DNA of 51,051 nucleotides from an uncultured Elusimicrobiales bacterium (GCA_944325055.1 CALUYP010000036.1:1-51051), one strand, 5' to 3'; counted from the stretch's first letter, positions 33,715 through 43,198 are shown. Numbers and translations: made by a program. Notes: generated from the sequence alone by a model not told the origin.

Positions 33715-34608
33715 TTATTTAGTCAAAGCGGTTTTCATAGCGCGGCTATATAACGCACCGGCACGATAACTGCTGCGCACCAAGGGGCCGCAAGCAGCCC
33801 CTTTAAAGCCGATTGAAAGGGCATAGGCTTCCCAATTTGCGTATTCCTGCGGTTCCGGATAACGAACTGCCGGATAATGCGAGGCAGAAGGAGCCAAATA
33901 TTGGCCTACGGTTAATAAATCCACTCCGACATTACGTAAATCTTTCATTAAAGTTTTAATTTGATCTTCCGTTTCTCCCAATCCGACCATAAAACCCGTC
34001 TTGGTAAGAATATCCGGCGCCAATTTTTTGGATTGCTCCAGTAAAGCAAGCGTACGCTGGTAGTCCGCGCCGACTCTGACGGCAGAATACAGTTGAGAAA
34101 CGGTTTCTACATTGTGGGCAAGAACTTGGGGTCGCGCGTCAAGGACCGTTTTTAACGCCTGTTTATCTCCTTGAAAATCCGAAATAAGAGGTTCGGTTTT
34201 TACATGCGGAGTAAGCGTTTGAATAGCCGTAATCACGCGTGCAAAATGACCGGCTCCCCCATCCGGCAAATCATCACGGGTCGGCATCGTTAAAACCGCA
34301 TAACGAATATTCCATTCTTTTACGGCCTGCGCCACGCGGGAGTGTTCTTCCGGATCCGGCGGCAGCGGGCGTCCTTTCGTGACCGCACAAAAACGACAGC
34401 CGCGCGTACAAACATCTCCCAAAACCATAAAGGTTGCATCCCCGCAATTAAAACATTCACCCCGGTTAGGGCAACGGGCGGCATGGCATACTGTATGCAA
34501 TAAATGCCGGTCTATAGACTGCTGGGCCTGCAAAGCCGGGCTAAGCCGCAAGGCCGCTTTATTACGGCCTACCAAATCTTTAAGCCACTGAGGCATGGGT
34601 GTAGTCAT
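33715..34608 (-). CDS. lipA: Lipoyl synthase
   Basis: Radical-SAM enzyme that inserts two sulfurs into octanoyl groups on lipoyl-dependent enzymes. Both iron-sulfur clusters are marked: the auxiliary site C41-x4-C46-x5-C52 and the radical-SAM site C67-x3-C71-x2-C74. The motif FMVLGDVCTRGCRFC and the C-terminal RSSY (Ser ligand region) are present. I chose the ATG at 34608 (297 aa); the longer frame adds 54 residues that run through the divergent promoter. No Shine-Dalgarno sequence; TGG-TATAAT ends 7 nt upstream, so a leaderless mRNA is predicted. No lipB or lplA is adjacent. Confidence 0.94.
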   Translation of the reverse strand: MTTPMPQWLKDLVGRNKAALRLSPALQAQQSIDRHLLHTVCHAARCPNRGECFNCGDATFMVLGDVCTRGCRFCAVTKGRPLPPDPEEHSRVAQAVKEWNIRYAVLTMPTRDDLPDGGAGHFARVITAIQTLTPHVKTEPLISDFQGDKQALKTVLDARPQVLAHNVETVSQLYSAVRVGADYQRTLALLEQSKKLAPDILTKTGFMVGLGETEDQIKTLMKDLRNVGVDLLTVGQYLAPSASHYPAVRYPEPQEYANWEAYALSIGFKGAACGPLVRSSYRAGALYSRAMKTALTK

Positions 34609-34615
34609 TAAGATT

Positions 34616-34624
34616 ATTATACCA
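34616..34624 (-). promoter_or_regulatory. Leaderless-type extended -10 promoter of lipA
   Basis: TGG followed by TATAAT (34621-34616), 7 nt before the ATG at 34608. Confidence 0.6.
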
Positions 34625-34654
34625 AAACCGTTACCGATACCGCCGGAAACGATA

Positions 34655-34663
34655 TGATATAAT
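34655..34663 (+). promoter_or_regulatory. Extended -10 promoter of SpoIID-domain gene
   Basis: TGA followed by TATAAT (34658-34663). Here a normal leader follows, with GGGGGA at 34679-34684 before the GTG start at 34691. Confidence 0.55.
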
Positions 34664-34690
34664 AGTAGAAATTCTACCGGGGGATACCGC

Positions 34691-36796
34691 GTGAAACGTT
34701 TGTTGGTTTTATTTTGTTGCTTGTTCGCCGCTTTTGAGGTAGGAGCGGCGGCATCAACCGTCGAATCCAAATCCGAGCAGCAACGACTTCAGGAAGCGGG
34801 CGATTTATATTTTGCCTATAAACACGATGACGCCCTAGAGTCTTATATTGCCCTTTCCAAAGAAACCGCCAACCGACAAGCTTTTTTGAATGCAGCCTTT
34901 ATCGCCATGGAACAGAATAATCCAAAACAAGCGGTTGATATTATGACCGCCGCTTATCAATTTTATCCGCAGGACCGGGAAACAATTGAAATGGCGGCGG
35001 AAGCATACTTGGCAGACGGACAATACCAAAGTGCGGAAAAACTGCTCTCTCTGCTACCCGAAGACCCCGCCCGCGCCGGTTTTTTTCATATCAATTTGGC
35101 GCGCGCCCAAATCGGATTAGGCGAAAAAAAACTGGCAAAATATAATTTAAAAATGGCGGCGCGGGCGGGTACCCATCCTGCCTTGGCAAATTATCTGTTA
35201 GGTCTTTTATACGAAGAAGAAAAAAATTACAAAAAAGCAGCCGCCGTTTTTCAAAAAGCTGCCGAATACGACCATCAATTCATCGAAGCGAGACAACATT
35301 ATGCCGCCATGCTGGAAAAATTAGGCAATTATAATGAGTCTTACCGCCAATACCGTATGATTTATTCTTCGGAGAAACACATTCAGAAAGTCAACCAAGC
35401 CCTTTCCCGCCTAAAACCGCGTTTATCCCGCCCGGAAAAAGAAATTACCGGCGGAAAAGAAATTTTAAAACATACTTTTGTCAAACCGGTCATCCCACCC
35501 GAAAATACCGCTTCAAAACAAATCAAAATCGGAATCGGCATGCGTTCTAACGGACGTCCTTCCATCCGCTCTACGGTGCATTTCATTCCTTCCCATGATT
35601 TCAAAATAACGGATCCCCAAACCGGCAAAGCCATTGCTTCGGGCAAAGCCAAAGAGAGCTGGGTGGCTGTACTGCAAAACGGCAAGACGCATTTACTCTC
35701 TCCGTCCAATACCAAAATACCTTTTAAAAAATCAATTCTTATTACCCCCTCTTCCAAGACGCAAGGCGAAGGACATACCATCATTGTCAAAAATGTCATG
35801 AGCGGCGCCGGAATGACTTGGGCCAGCGTGGATGACAAAGAATACCGCGGACAACTACAAATTACCCATAATACGAACTTAAATACCCTCATCCCCATTA
35901 ATATCGTTCATATAGAAGAATACCTTCAAGGAGTTATCTCTTCAGAAATGCCCACTCAATTTCCGATGGATGCGCTGCGCGCCCAAGCTGTTCTGGCACG
36001 CACTTACGCTTTAAAGCATTTAGGAAAACATAAATATTACGGTTACGATTTATGCGATACGCAAAACTGTCAAGTATATGGCGGAGTCAGTTCCGAAAGT
36101 GAACGCGCCAATGCCGCCGTAGAATCAACCATGGGCGAAATCTTACTGTATGAAAACAAACCCATTGAAAGCGTATTTTCCGCCAATTGCGGAGGTATCA
36201 CACAAAGCGCCAAAGAAGCCGGATGGAGCGATACTCCGTATCTAAATCCGGTCTCCGATTATAAAGATTTTGATTTTAGCCAATTACAGCCTTACCACTT
36301 TAAAGAACTTTTGCAATACCCGCATGATGCCTACAGTCGTTATGACAAAAACGTCAGCTTGGCGGCCTTCCGTTGGACGCGCGTTATAGATGAGGAGGAA
36401 TTGAGCCAAATTATTAAACGCCAAAAGAAAGATATCGGCCGCATAACCGCTCTGATTCCGTTACGTCGCGGAAAATCCGGATATGTAAGCCGGTTGTTGG
36501 TCAAAGGGACGAAAGGAAGTATTACTTTAAATAAAGAAAACGTAATCCGCAATAACTTAAGTCTAGGGATGTTGCGAAGCAGTTATTTTATAGTGGAACC
36601 TAATTACCAAGACCGACAGCTAAAATTCTTCGTTTTTTATGGAGGCGGATGGGGCCATGGGGTGGGGTTCGACCAAACCGGAGCCGCCGGACGCGCTGCT
36701 GCCGGAGAAAATTATAAGGATATTCTTTCCCACTATTTTCCATTAGCTGAATTTTATTCTCCCGCCGCCGAAGAATCCGCCAACAACCCCTATTAA
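34691..36796 (+). CDS. Exported TPR protein with SpoIID/LytB domain
   Basis: A 701 aa exported protein starting at GTG. It has a signal peptide (about 1-20, ending GAAA), tetratricopeptide-like helical repeats from about 25 to 250 (for example YLLGLLYEEEKNYKKAAAVF), then a beta-rich part and a SpoIID/LytB domain. The SpoIID signature is clear: IEEYLQGVISSEMP, ALRAQAVLARTYAL, YGGVSSES, VFSANCGGITQSA, and the C-terminal GGGWGHGVGFDQTGAAG. SpoIID is a lytic transglycosylase acting on denuded glycan; in non-sporulating bacteria such proteins are thought to work at the cell wall or septum. The TPR part may recruit partners. It diverges from lipA. Confidence 0.88.
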   Translation: MKRLLVLFCCLFAAFEVGAAASTVESKSEQQRLQEAGDLYFAYKHDDALESYIALSKETANRQAFLNAAFIAMEQNNPKQAVDIMTAAYQFYPQDRETIEMAAEAYLADGQYQSAEKLLSLLPEDPARAGFFHINLARAQIGLGEKKLAKYNLKMAARAGTHPALANYLLGLLYEEEKNYKKAAAVFQKAAEYDHQFIEARQHYAAMLEKLGNYNESYRQYRMIYSSEKHIQKVNQALSRLKPRLSRPEKEITGGKEILKHTFVKPVIPPENTASKQIKIGIGMRSNGRPSIRSTVHFIPSHDFKITDPQTGKAIASGKAKESWVAVLQNGKTHLLSPSNTKIPFKKSILITPSSKTQGEGHTIIVKNVMSGAGMTWASVDDKEYRGQLQITHNTNLNTLIPINIVHIEEYLQGVISSEMPTQFPMDALRAQAVLARTYALKHLGKHKYYGYDLCDTQNCQVYGGVSSESERANAAVESTMGEILLYENKPIESVFSANCGGITQSAKEAGWSDTPYLNPVSDYKDFDFSQLQPYHFKELLQYPHDAYSRYDKNVSLAAFRWTRVIDEEELSQIIKRQKKDIGRITALIPLRRGKSGYVSRLLVKGTKGSITLNKENVIRNNLSLGMLRSSYFIVEPNYQDRQLKFFVFYGGGWGHGVGFDQTGAAGRAAAGENYKDILSHYFPLAEFYSPAAEESANNPY

Positions 36797-36862
36797 CCTC
36801 TCCCCCGCGCTTGCGGCAGGCGCATAACCGGTATCCGAAGATACAGTTTTTTCCTATATGAA

Positions 36863-36887
36863 AAGCCCCGGTTTTCAGCCGGGGCTT
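36863..36887 (-). terminator. Terminator of the coiled-coil envelope gene pair
   Basis: Nine-bp stem AAGCCCCGG / CCGGGGCTT with a 7-nt loop; TTTT follows on the minus strand. Confidence 0.8.
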
Positions 36888-36913
36888 GATGACAGAAAAG
36901 CGGGCCAAACTGC

Positions 36914-38716
36914 TTATTGGCCGGACAATTTGCGTTGGGCCTCTTCCTGTATCTGCTGGAGCCGTTTCTGTTTTTCCGAATCCGGCAAATCAGAGGACAC
37001 TATTTCGTTTACTTTTTCATACATTTCCCGCAATATCGGACGGGCATGCTGTACCAATGCGGCTTTTTGTTCAGAAGAAGCCTTTTGTAAATCCGGACTT
37101 TTCATTAACTGAGATAAGGAATTTTCCACCTGTCTATTCAACCGTTCTTCCTGCAGCTTTGGATCTTTCTGAATTTGTTCCAGCTGTTTGTTTACATCTT
37201 GCCTCAGTTTCATAGAAGCCTGCTGTTTGGTTGTCTTGGAAGAGTCAGGATCTTGCCAAATTTTCATATATTCGTCATAATATTTCTGATAAACGGCGTC
37301 AATACGGCGGGCGCCTTCTTCGCCATAAATCTCTCCGGCCGCCTGAAGCTTTTCATCGCGTTCTTGACTCAACGAAGCGCCAATAGCCGCCAATTCTTTT
37401 TCACCCGTTCTATAACTACGGGCCAGTGTTTTGCCTTCTTCTTCATCTTTTATTTTTTGTTCTACTTCCTTGCGTTCCAGCTCATTTTCGGCGTTAAACA
37501 ATCCTTTCGTGGATTTTCCATGTTGAATGATCAATTCTTCTAATGCTTTTCGTCGCGCGCTCTGATTAGCCAATTGTTGCTCATAATATTTTTCGGCAGG
37601 AAGCCCTTGGCGGGCCAAAAGCATATCTTTTTCGCGAAATTCGTCAATCGTTTTACTTGCTTGAGAAGCAATTTCAGGACCATATTGTTTAGAAATTTCC
37701 TGTTTGAGTAAGTTATCTTTTTCAATGCGTTCCTGTTCGAATTTCTTAAACCCGTTATCTTCCGACATTTTTTGAAGCTCTTGCTCGTATTTTTGCGCCA
37801 CTTCTTTTACTTTTTCTGCAATTTGTTGCGGCGTTTTTCCCGGAGCATTGACGGCAGACGCCATTTCGTTTTGGAACGAATCCATTACTTTAGAAGCTTC
37901 TTGGGCGGCTTGCTGTCCAAACGCTTGCCCCATACTCTTTACTACCCCCGCTTTTTGAGCAGCTACTTGTTCCAATACCGGCGCAAACGGACCGGCCGCC
38001 ACCGCTTGGGGAGAAGCATTCCGCTGAAGATATTTTTCGATATTCATTTCCTTTTTGCTTTTTGGCAACAGTGCCTTCGCCACCGCTCGGTCAATCCCGC
38101 TGGAAAGACCTTTCAATTGATTTTCCAGCTGTTCTTTTTGCTCTTTAGTCAGGGAATCCATATAAGGAGAAAACGCTCTTTGACGCTCAGCAGCCATTTG
38201 TTCTTCCGCATCCGGACGGTACACCCCCGTCCCTTGCATATCGTCAGAAACCGACCCGCTGCTTTGACTCATATAGGATGACGAAGAAGATGGATATTTC
38301 CCATAATCAGGAACAGAAAGCTTTTTAGGACGGTAAACGTAACCGTCTCCCAACCCCCCGCCTCCCGTAGTAACAGAAGGCAGCTCCGAATAAGGATTCC
38401 GTAGCGAAAAATTATTTTTCAAAGTGTAATCTTTTGGTTGAACGGATAAAGCCGTATGGGGTGCGTAACGCTGTAAGGCTTGAGTACGTTTTAATTCTTT
38501 ATCTGGAGTCAATTCCTGCGGGTCGATCCCTAAAATTTCTTCATCTTTTAAACCCGCAAGAAAATGCTGTTCGGTTTCTTGTTTGGGCTCTGCATAAATA
38601 TTTCCCGAAGGAAATATTTCTTTGTTATACGAAGAAGTCCGAAGCAATGCAAGTCCCATTGCAAGCAAGGCTATAATTAAAATTCCCAATTGAAATAAGC
38701 GCTTATTATTATCCAT
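36914..38716 (-). CDS. Membrane-anchored coiled-coil protein with YG repeats
   Basis: Unknown 600 aa protein. It has a single N-terminal membrane segment (about residues 8-25), a Gly/Ser/Tyr-rich linker (105-165), and a long helical region (180-600) rich in Gln, Glu, Lys and Ala with coiled-coil character. Three copies of a degenerate module begin at about 265, 345 and 463 with [FY]G-x2-x-A followed by a helix: AFGQQAAQEASKV, QYGPEIASQASKT, IYGEEGARRIDAV. The same module occurs in the lipoprotein encoded just upstream, 6 nt away. There are no Cys residues in the long helical part. Probably periplasmic; a structural or envelope-spanning role is inference. Confidence 0.65.
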   Translation of the reverse strand: MDNNKRLFQLGILIIALLAMGLALLRTSSYNKEIFPSGNIYAEPKQETEQHFLAGLKDEEILGIDPQELTPDKELKRTQALQRYAPHTALSVQPKDYTLKNNFSLRNPYSELPSVTTGGGGLGDGYVYRPKKLSVPDYGKYPSSSSSYMSQSSGSVSDDMQGTGVYRPDAEEQMAAERQRAFSPYMDSLTKEQKEQLENQLKGLSSGIDRAVAKALLPKSKKEMNIEKYLQRNASPQAVAAGPFAPVLEQVAAQKAGVVKSMGQAFGQQAAQEASKVMDSFQNEMASAVNAPGKTPQQIAEKVKEVAQKYEQELQKMSEDNGFKKFEQERIEKDNLLKQEISKQYGPEIASQASKTIDEFREKDMLLARQGLPAEKYYEQQLANQSARRKALEELIIQHGKSTKGLFNAENELERKEVEQKIKDEEEGKTLARSYRTGEKELAAIGASLSQERDEKLQAAGEIYGEEGARRIDAVYQKYYDEYMKIWQDPDSSKTTKQQASMKLRQDVNKQLEQIQKDPKLQEERLNRQVENSLSQLMKSPDLQKASSEQKAALVQHARPILREMYEKVNEIVSSDLPDSEKQKRLQQIQEEAQRKLSGQ

Positions 38717-38722
38717 ATATCA

Positions 38723-39784
38723 TCATTTAGCCGCAACCGATACAGGAATGCCGCGTACTTCTGCCGAACGGCGTTCTAAGTCTTCATTTAAACGCACTTG
38801 CAGTTCCAGCATTTCTTGACGGTAGACTTCGCCTTCACGGTTAAAGGCTTCTTGCATGCGGCTTAAACGGGCTGGTTTTTGCAATATTTGCTCCAAGTTA
38901 TTCTTGTAGTTTTCAAAAATTTCGCGCGTCTGCAACACGGCGTCCTTTCCATAAAGCTTTTCAAATTGGCTTTCTATCTCTTGCTGGGCTTCAATCAGCT
39001 GCACACGCAACGAGGCAGCCTGTGCTTCAGACACACTCAACATCGGATCCCCATACTGGACTATCACGCGGTTGAAAGCGGCATCCGCACCCCTTCCGAC
39101 ACGAATTAACTCCTGCTCCATATCCTGCCGGTTATTCACAGACGATAAAACCAACCAATAATCATCTGCCGCTTTTTGCAGTACAGGTTTTGTCTTTTCT
39201 GCACATTCGTTGCCGTAATCAAGTGCAATGTTTTCCAGCAGAGAATGGACCGCCTCCTGCAATGTTTGCCGGGAAAGGCGGCTTTGCTCTACATCCGGAC
39301 CGGTCCATTGAATCTGTTCCTGGCTTTGGGAAAAATCAGCTAATTTTTTAGCATATAAATCCGTTATCTCATTGACTGCAGCTGCCACTTCTTTTGCGGA
39401 TTGCGCGGCTAAAATCTTCGGCTGTATCTGTTCTTTCATTTGGTTCAACAACGATTCCACCTGTTCCAAAGCTTCGCGGGTGTATTTCTCCCGCACGACA
39501 GATTCCAAAAGATTCTTTTGGGCAAATATTTGCGAAGATACCCGTAAATCCTGTGTCTTGGGTAAAAAAGCATTTAACACGGAAGAGTCCACCAACCCCC
39601 CTTGTACAACCGGCTTCGAACGCGCTTGGGCAAAAGCACGGTATTCTTGGGCCTTATTCACATACCGTTGCAAATTGTCTGCCCGGGCCGAACGGCGTTT
39701 AGGGTGCACTTCCTCTTCCGGAGGAGTGCAGGCAAGCAAACCAAAACTAACTGCTAAAGCAACAAAAAAAGGACCCTTTTTCAT
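38723..39784 (-). CDS. Coiled-coil lipoprotein with YG repeats
   Basis: Predicted lipoprotein of 353 aa, function unknown. The signal peptide MKKGPFFVALAVSFG ends in the lipobox LLAC (Cys19), followed by acidic TPPEEEV. The rest is helical, with modules at about 190 (DYGNECAEKTKPV) and 278 (LYGKDAVLQTREI) like those of the next gene. I chose the ATG at 39784, since the longer frame has no signal peptide at its start. TATAAT ends 7 nt upstream and there is no ribosome binding site, so a leaderless mRNA is predicted. It is likely cotranscribed with the membrane-anchored partner. Confidence 0.72.
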   Translation of the reverse strand: MKKGPFFVALAVSFGLLACTPPEEEVHPKRRSARADNLQRYVNKAQEYRAFAQARSKPVVQGGLVDSSVLNAFLPKTQDLRVSSQIFAQKNLLESVVREKYTREALEQVESLLNQMKEQIQPKILAAQSAKEVAAAVNEITDLYAKKLADFSQSQEQIQWTGPDVEQSRLSRQTLQEAVHSLLENIALDYGNECAEKTKPVLQKAADDYWLVLSSVNNRQDMEQELIRVGRGADAAFNRVIVQYGDPMLSVSEAQAASLRVQLIEAQQEIESQFEKLYGKDAVLQTREIFENYKNNLEQILQKPARLSRMQEAFNREGEVYRQEMLELQVRLNEDLERRSAEVRGIPVSVAAK

Positions 39785-39791
39785 ATTTCTC

Positions 39792-39820
39792 ATTATACTC
39801 CAAAATGACTCTTTTGTCAT
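39792..39820 (-). promoter_or_regulatory. Leaderless-type promoter of coiled-coil lipoprotein operon
   Basis: ATGACA (39820-39815), 17 bp, TATAAT (39797-39792), ending 7 nt before the ATG at 39784. It has a real -35 and lacks the TG extension, unlike most leaderless units here. Confidence 0.6.
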
Positions 39821-39938
39821 CGTTGCAAACAATATCCTTACTCGCCTAACATAAAACTCCACTTTTTTCACGCCAGCGGGAATCCTTGTATTTCAAAATA
39901 TTCACTTCGTTAGAATTTGCCTAACCACAAAACTACCA

Positions 39939-39961
39939 CTCAGAAAACTCCGTTTTCTGAG
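39939..39961. other. Perfect hairpin in gap between lipoprotein and aspS genes
   Basis: CTCAGAAAAC (39939-39948), TCC, GTTTTCTGAG (39952-39961): a 10-bp perfect stem with no T-run on either strand. A second small inverted repeat GTTAG...CTAAC lies just before it. Nothing else recognisable is seen in 39821-40028. Confidence 0.5.
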
Positions 39962-40028
39962 GCCAGGTTTCCTGCCCTATACTTCACTCCCAAATTTGTG
40001 ACCGGGGTTACGGGATGAGTTATTTATA

Positions 40029-40061
40029 AAACATTCCCCGGCGCTGCCGGGGAATGTTTTA
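40029..40061 (-). terminator. Terminator of hisS-aspS
   Basis: Fifteen-bp perfect stem (40029-40043 with 40047-40061, loop GCT). It overlaps the aspS stop codon. Confidence 0.88.
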
Positions 40062-41807
40062 TTCTTTTGAGATTTCAATTCCAAGTTCTTTCAGCTGGCT
40101 TTCATCCACCCTGTTGGGAGAATCCGTCAGCGGACAAACTGCTTGGGCCGTTTTCGGAAACGCAATAACTTCGCGAATGGATTCTTCTCCCGCCAACAAT
40201 GCGGTAATCCGGTCCAGCCCTAACCCAATTCCCCCATGGGGCGGGGCTCCCGCTTCCAAGGCATTTAGCAGCATACCAAACCGGCGGGCGGACTCTTCCT
40301 TCGAATGTTTCATTAACGCCAAAATACGTTCCTGTACATCGCGGCGGCAATTGCGCACCGAACCGGAGGCCAATTCGTTGCCATTAAGCACCAAATCAAA
40401 TTGGTAGGAACGGACAGATCCCGGATCTTTTTCTAGATTAGGCAAATCCTCTTCTACCGGGGCCGTAAACGGATTATGGGCGGCATCCCAACGGTTTTCT
40501 TCCGGTACATATTCCAAAAGCGGAAAATTGGTAATCCATACAAACGCCCAATCCGTTACTTGGGGAAGTCCTTTCACCAATTCCTTACGCAACGCCCCCA
40601 TAAAGCTTTGGCACCTATGCAGATCCATATCACTGCCGATAAATATAATATCACCGTCCTGCGCACCAACCGCGGCTTGCAGAGCTTTCATCTCTTCCAA
40701 AGTGAAGAATTTGGCGGACGGACTTTCAAAAGAACCTTCCTTGATTTTTAGCCATACCAGCCCTTTTGCACCGTTCTTTTTTACCAAATCGGTTAACTTA
40801 TCCGTTTGGCTGCGGGAATAAGAAGCGCCTTTCTCGCCCCGTATGGCACGTATCGCGCCGCCAGCCGCTAAAATATCTTTAAACACTTTGAAGTCGGTGT
40901 TTTGGAATACGTCATTGACGTTTTTCATCTCAAGCGTATAACGTAAATCCGGCTTATCGGAACCATACTTGTCCATCGCTTCAGCAAAAGAAATCTTCGG
41001 AAAAGGAACCGTCAGCTCTTTTCCCGCCGTTTTGAAAATTTCTTTCATCAATCCTTCTACCGTTTCATGAATGTCATTAATCGTCACAAACGACATTTCC
41101 ATATCAATTTGCGTATGTTCCGGTTGACGGTCAGCCCGTAAGTCTTCATCGCGGAAACAACGCGCTAACTGAAAATAACGGTCTATTCCGCTGGCCATCA
41201 GCGTTTGTTTAAACATCTGCGGACTTTGCGGCAACGCATAAAATTCTCCATGATGCACACGGGAAGGAACCAAATAATCCCGCGCTCCCTCTGGGGTAGA
41301 GCGGGTTAAAACCGGCGTTTCCACTTCCAAAAAGCCGTTGGCGTCCAGATACCGGCGCGCCGCTTGCGCTATACGGTGCCGTAACAACAAATTCGCATAC
41401 ATCTTCGGATTACGCAAATCTAAATAACGGTATTTTAAACGGGTTTCTTCCGTAACTGAACGGGATTTTTCCACATCAAACGGAAGAGGAATAGAGGTGT
41501 TCAAAATCTTAAACGCTTCCGCCACTACTTCTATCTCGCCCGTCTTCAAATTTTTATTAACCGCACCTTCTATCCGCTTTTTGACCGTTCCCGTTACCTC
41601 AATTACATACTCGCTGCGAACGGTGGAAGCTTCCGCAAAAAACGGTTGGGAAGGCTCCACTACTACTTGACATATACCGCTTCTGTCTCTTAAATCAATA
41701 AAAAGCACGCCCCCATGGTCCCGGTAACTGTTTACCCATCCGCACAGAGTTTGTTTGGTGCCCTGCAGGGACGCTGTAATATCCCCGCAATAATTCGTTC
41801 TTTTCAT
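40059..41807 (-). CDS. aspS: Aspartyl-tRNA synthetase
   Basis: Class IIb synthetase, 582 aa. It has an N-terminal OB-fold anticodon domain (TLCGWVNSYRDHGGVLFIDLRDR), class II motif 2 around FRDEDLRADRQPEHTQID, a GAD insertion domain in the middle (about 290-420), and motif 3 GLGLDRI near the C-terminus. The size and GAD domain mark the bacterial type. Because asnS is also present nearby, the enzyme may be discriminating for tRNA-Asp; the sequence alone does not prove this. Its ATG overlaps the hisS stop by 4 nt. Confidence 0.95.
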   Translation of the reverse strand: MKRTNYCGDITASLQGTKQTLCGWVNSYRDHGGVLFIDLRDRSGICQVVVEPSQPFFAEASTVRSEYVIEVTGTVKKRIEGAVNKNLKTGEIEVVAEAFKILNTSIPLPFDVEKSRSVTEETRLKYRYLDLRNPKMYANLLLRHRIAQAARRYLDANGFLEVETPVLTRSTPEGARDYLVPSRVHHGEFYALPQSPQMFKQTLMASGIDRYFQLARCFRDEDLRADRQPEHTQIDMEMSFVTINDIHETVEGLMKEIFKTAGKELTVPFPKISFAEAMDKYGSDKPDLRYTLEMKNVNDVFQNTDFKVFKDILAAGGAIRAIRGEKGASYSRSQTDKLTDLVKKNGAKGLVWLKIKEGSFESPSAKFFTLEEMKALQAAVGAQDGDIIFIGSDMDLHRCQSFMGALRKELVKGLPQVTDWAFVWITNFPLLEYVPEENRWDAAHNPFTAPVEEDLPNLEKDPGSVRSYQFDLVLNGNELASGSVRNCRRDVQERILALMKHSKEESARRFGMLLNALEAGAPPHGGIGLGLDRITALLAGEESIREVIAFPKTAQAVCPLTDSPNRVDESQLKELGIEISKE

Positions 41808-43033
41808 ACCAGTTTTTTTACCTCTTCAGTTAATGCTTCAAAAGAAATTTGTTTTTGTTCGCCGGTTGTTAAATTTTTAAGCGTAACGACTTTTTTGGTT
41901 AACTCATCCTCGCCTAAAATAACGGCGTAGGATGCGCCGCACCTGTCGGACTGTTTCATTTGGCCTTTAATGTTTTTATCAAACAACCCGCCTTCCGTCC
42001 GAATTCCTGCATGCCGCAAGGATTGCATAATATTAAAAGCCGTTTCATTGCACTTCTTATCCAAAGAAACGACATAGATGCTTTTTTGTTGAACGGGATT
42101 TCTTTCTCCTCGGGCCATAATCACGCGTTCCGCGCCCATCGCCCATCCGATAGCCGGCGTGGCCGGACCGCCCATATTTTTTACCAAAGTATCATAACGT
42201 CCGCCGGCCGCTATGGCATTTTGGGAAGTTTCTCCCGCTTGAAATTCAAATACCGTACGGGAATAATAGTCCAGTCCGCGCACCAGCATTGGATCCACTT
42301 CAAAGTCTATTTTCCCTTTCAGCAAAGATTGCACTTCATTAAAGTGGGACTGGCATTCCGGACACAGCGCCATGGTTGGAACCCGGCCGGAAAAACGGGG
42401 ACCGTCTATCTTGCAATCCAATACCCGAAGCGGATTTTTTTCCAAGCGGGTCTGGCAATTTTCGCAAAGGGTGTCTTTTTCCGCAGACAGAAAATCAATC
42501 AACGCTTGCCGATATACAGGACGGCATTTATCGCACCCCAGACTGTTGATTTTGACTTTATAATTTTTCGCACCGAATTTGGCGATAATATCTTTCAGCA
42601 TTAAAATCACTTCTGCATCGGCCGCCGGCGCTGAATTGCCAATATATTCCGCTCCGATTTGTTCAAATTCACGGTATCGGCCCGCCTGCGGACGTTCCGC
42701 CCGAAACATATTGCCTATGTAATAGAATTTTTGCACCGGCGCGCTCTGCGTAAAATTATTTTCCAAATAGGCGCGCACCACTCCCGGGGTTCCCTCCGGG
42801 CGAATCGCCAGCTGACGGTGTCCGGCGTCTTCAAAAGAATACATTTCTTTCTGTACAATATCGGTAGTCTCTCCGGTGGATTTAACGAATAATTCCTTTA
42901 ACTCCACCGTAGGCAGCCGAAGCTCGCCAAACCCATAAAGCGAAAAAACGCTCCGGGCGCAATTTTCCAATTCGGTAAAATTTGTAGATTGGGGCTCAAA
43001 AATATCTCTAAATCCGCGTACTAGTTTAGCCAT
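41804..43033 (-). CDS. hisS: Histidyl-tRNA synthetase
   Basis: Class II synthetase, 409 aa. Motifs: RGFRDIFEP at the N-terminus, IRPEGTPGVVRAY, motif 2 FRAERPQAGRYREFEQIGAE, the histidine A loop LVRGLDYYSRTVFEF, AAGGRYDTL and motif 3 AIGWAMGAERV. An insertion has Cys pairs (GCDKCRP, CENCQ, LCPECQ), a putative zinc-binding segment of the insertion domain seen in some bacterial HisRS. First gene of the hisS-aspS operon. No ribosome binding site; TGC-TAAAAT ends 7 nt upstream, predicting a leaderless mRNA. Confidence 0.95.
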   Translation of the reverse strand: MAKLVRGFRDIFEPQSTNFTELENCARSVFSLYGFGELRLPTVELKELFVKSTGETTDIVQKEMYSFEDAGHRQLAIRPEGTPGVVRAYLENNFTQSAPVQKFYYIGNMFRAERPQAGRYREFEQIGAEYIGNSAPAADAEVILMLKDIIAKFGAKNYKVKINSLGCDKCRPVYRQALIDFLSAEKDTLCENCQTRLEKNPLRVLDCKIDGPRFSGRVPTMALCPECQSHFNEVQSLLKGKIDFEVDPMLVRGLDYYSRTVFEFQAGETSQNAIAAGGRYDTLVKNMGGPATPAIGWAMGAERVIMARGERNPVQQKSIYVVSLDKKCNETAFNIMQSLRHAGIRTEGGLFDKNIKGQMKQSDRCGASYAVILGEDELTKKVVTLKNLTTGEQKQISFEALTEEVKKLV

Positions 43034-43040
43034 ATATTTA

Positions 43041-43049
43041 ATTTTAGCA
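43041..43049 (-). promoter_or_regulatory. Leaderless-type extended -10 promoter of hisS-aspS
   Basis: TGC followed by TAAAAT (43046-43041), 7 nt before the ATG at 43033. Confidence 0.6.
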
Positions 43050-43174
43050 TTTTCTAACGGGGCATATCAGCAAAACTTCCTCCACTGCGCGAAATCCGCA
43101 ATCAAATTTTTTCTAAACAAAAAAGCAACAATGCTTTTGCATTCCGCCCGTTTTTAATTGTTCCCCAAAATAAG

Positions 43175-43198
43175 AAAACCACGCTAAGGCGCGGTTTT
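43175..43198 (-). terminator. Terminator of the tRNA-Ala gene
   Basis: Ten-bp stem AAAACCACGC / GCGCGGTTTT with one G-U pair and loop TAAG; on the minus strand it ends in TTTTCTTATTTT. Confidence 0.75.
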
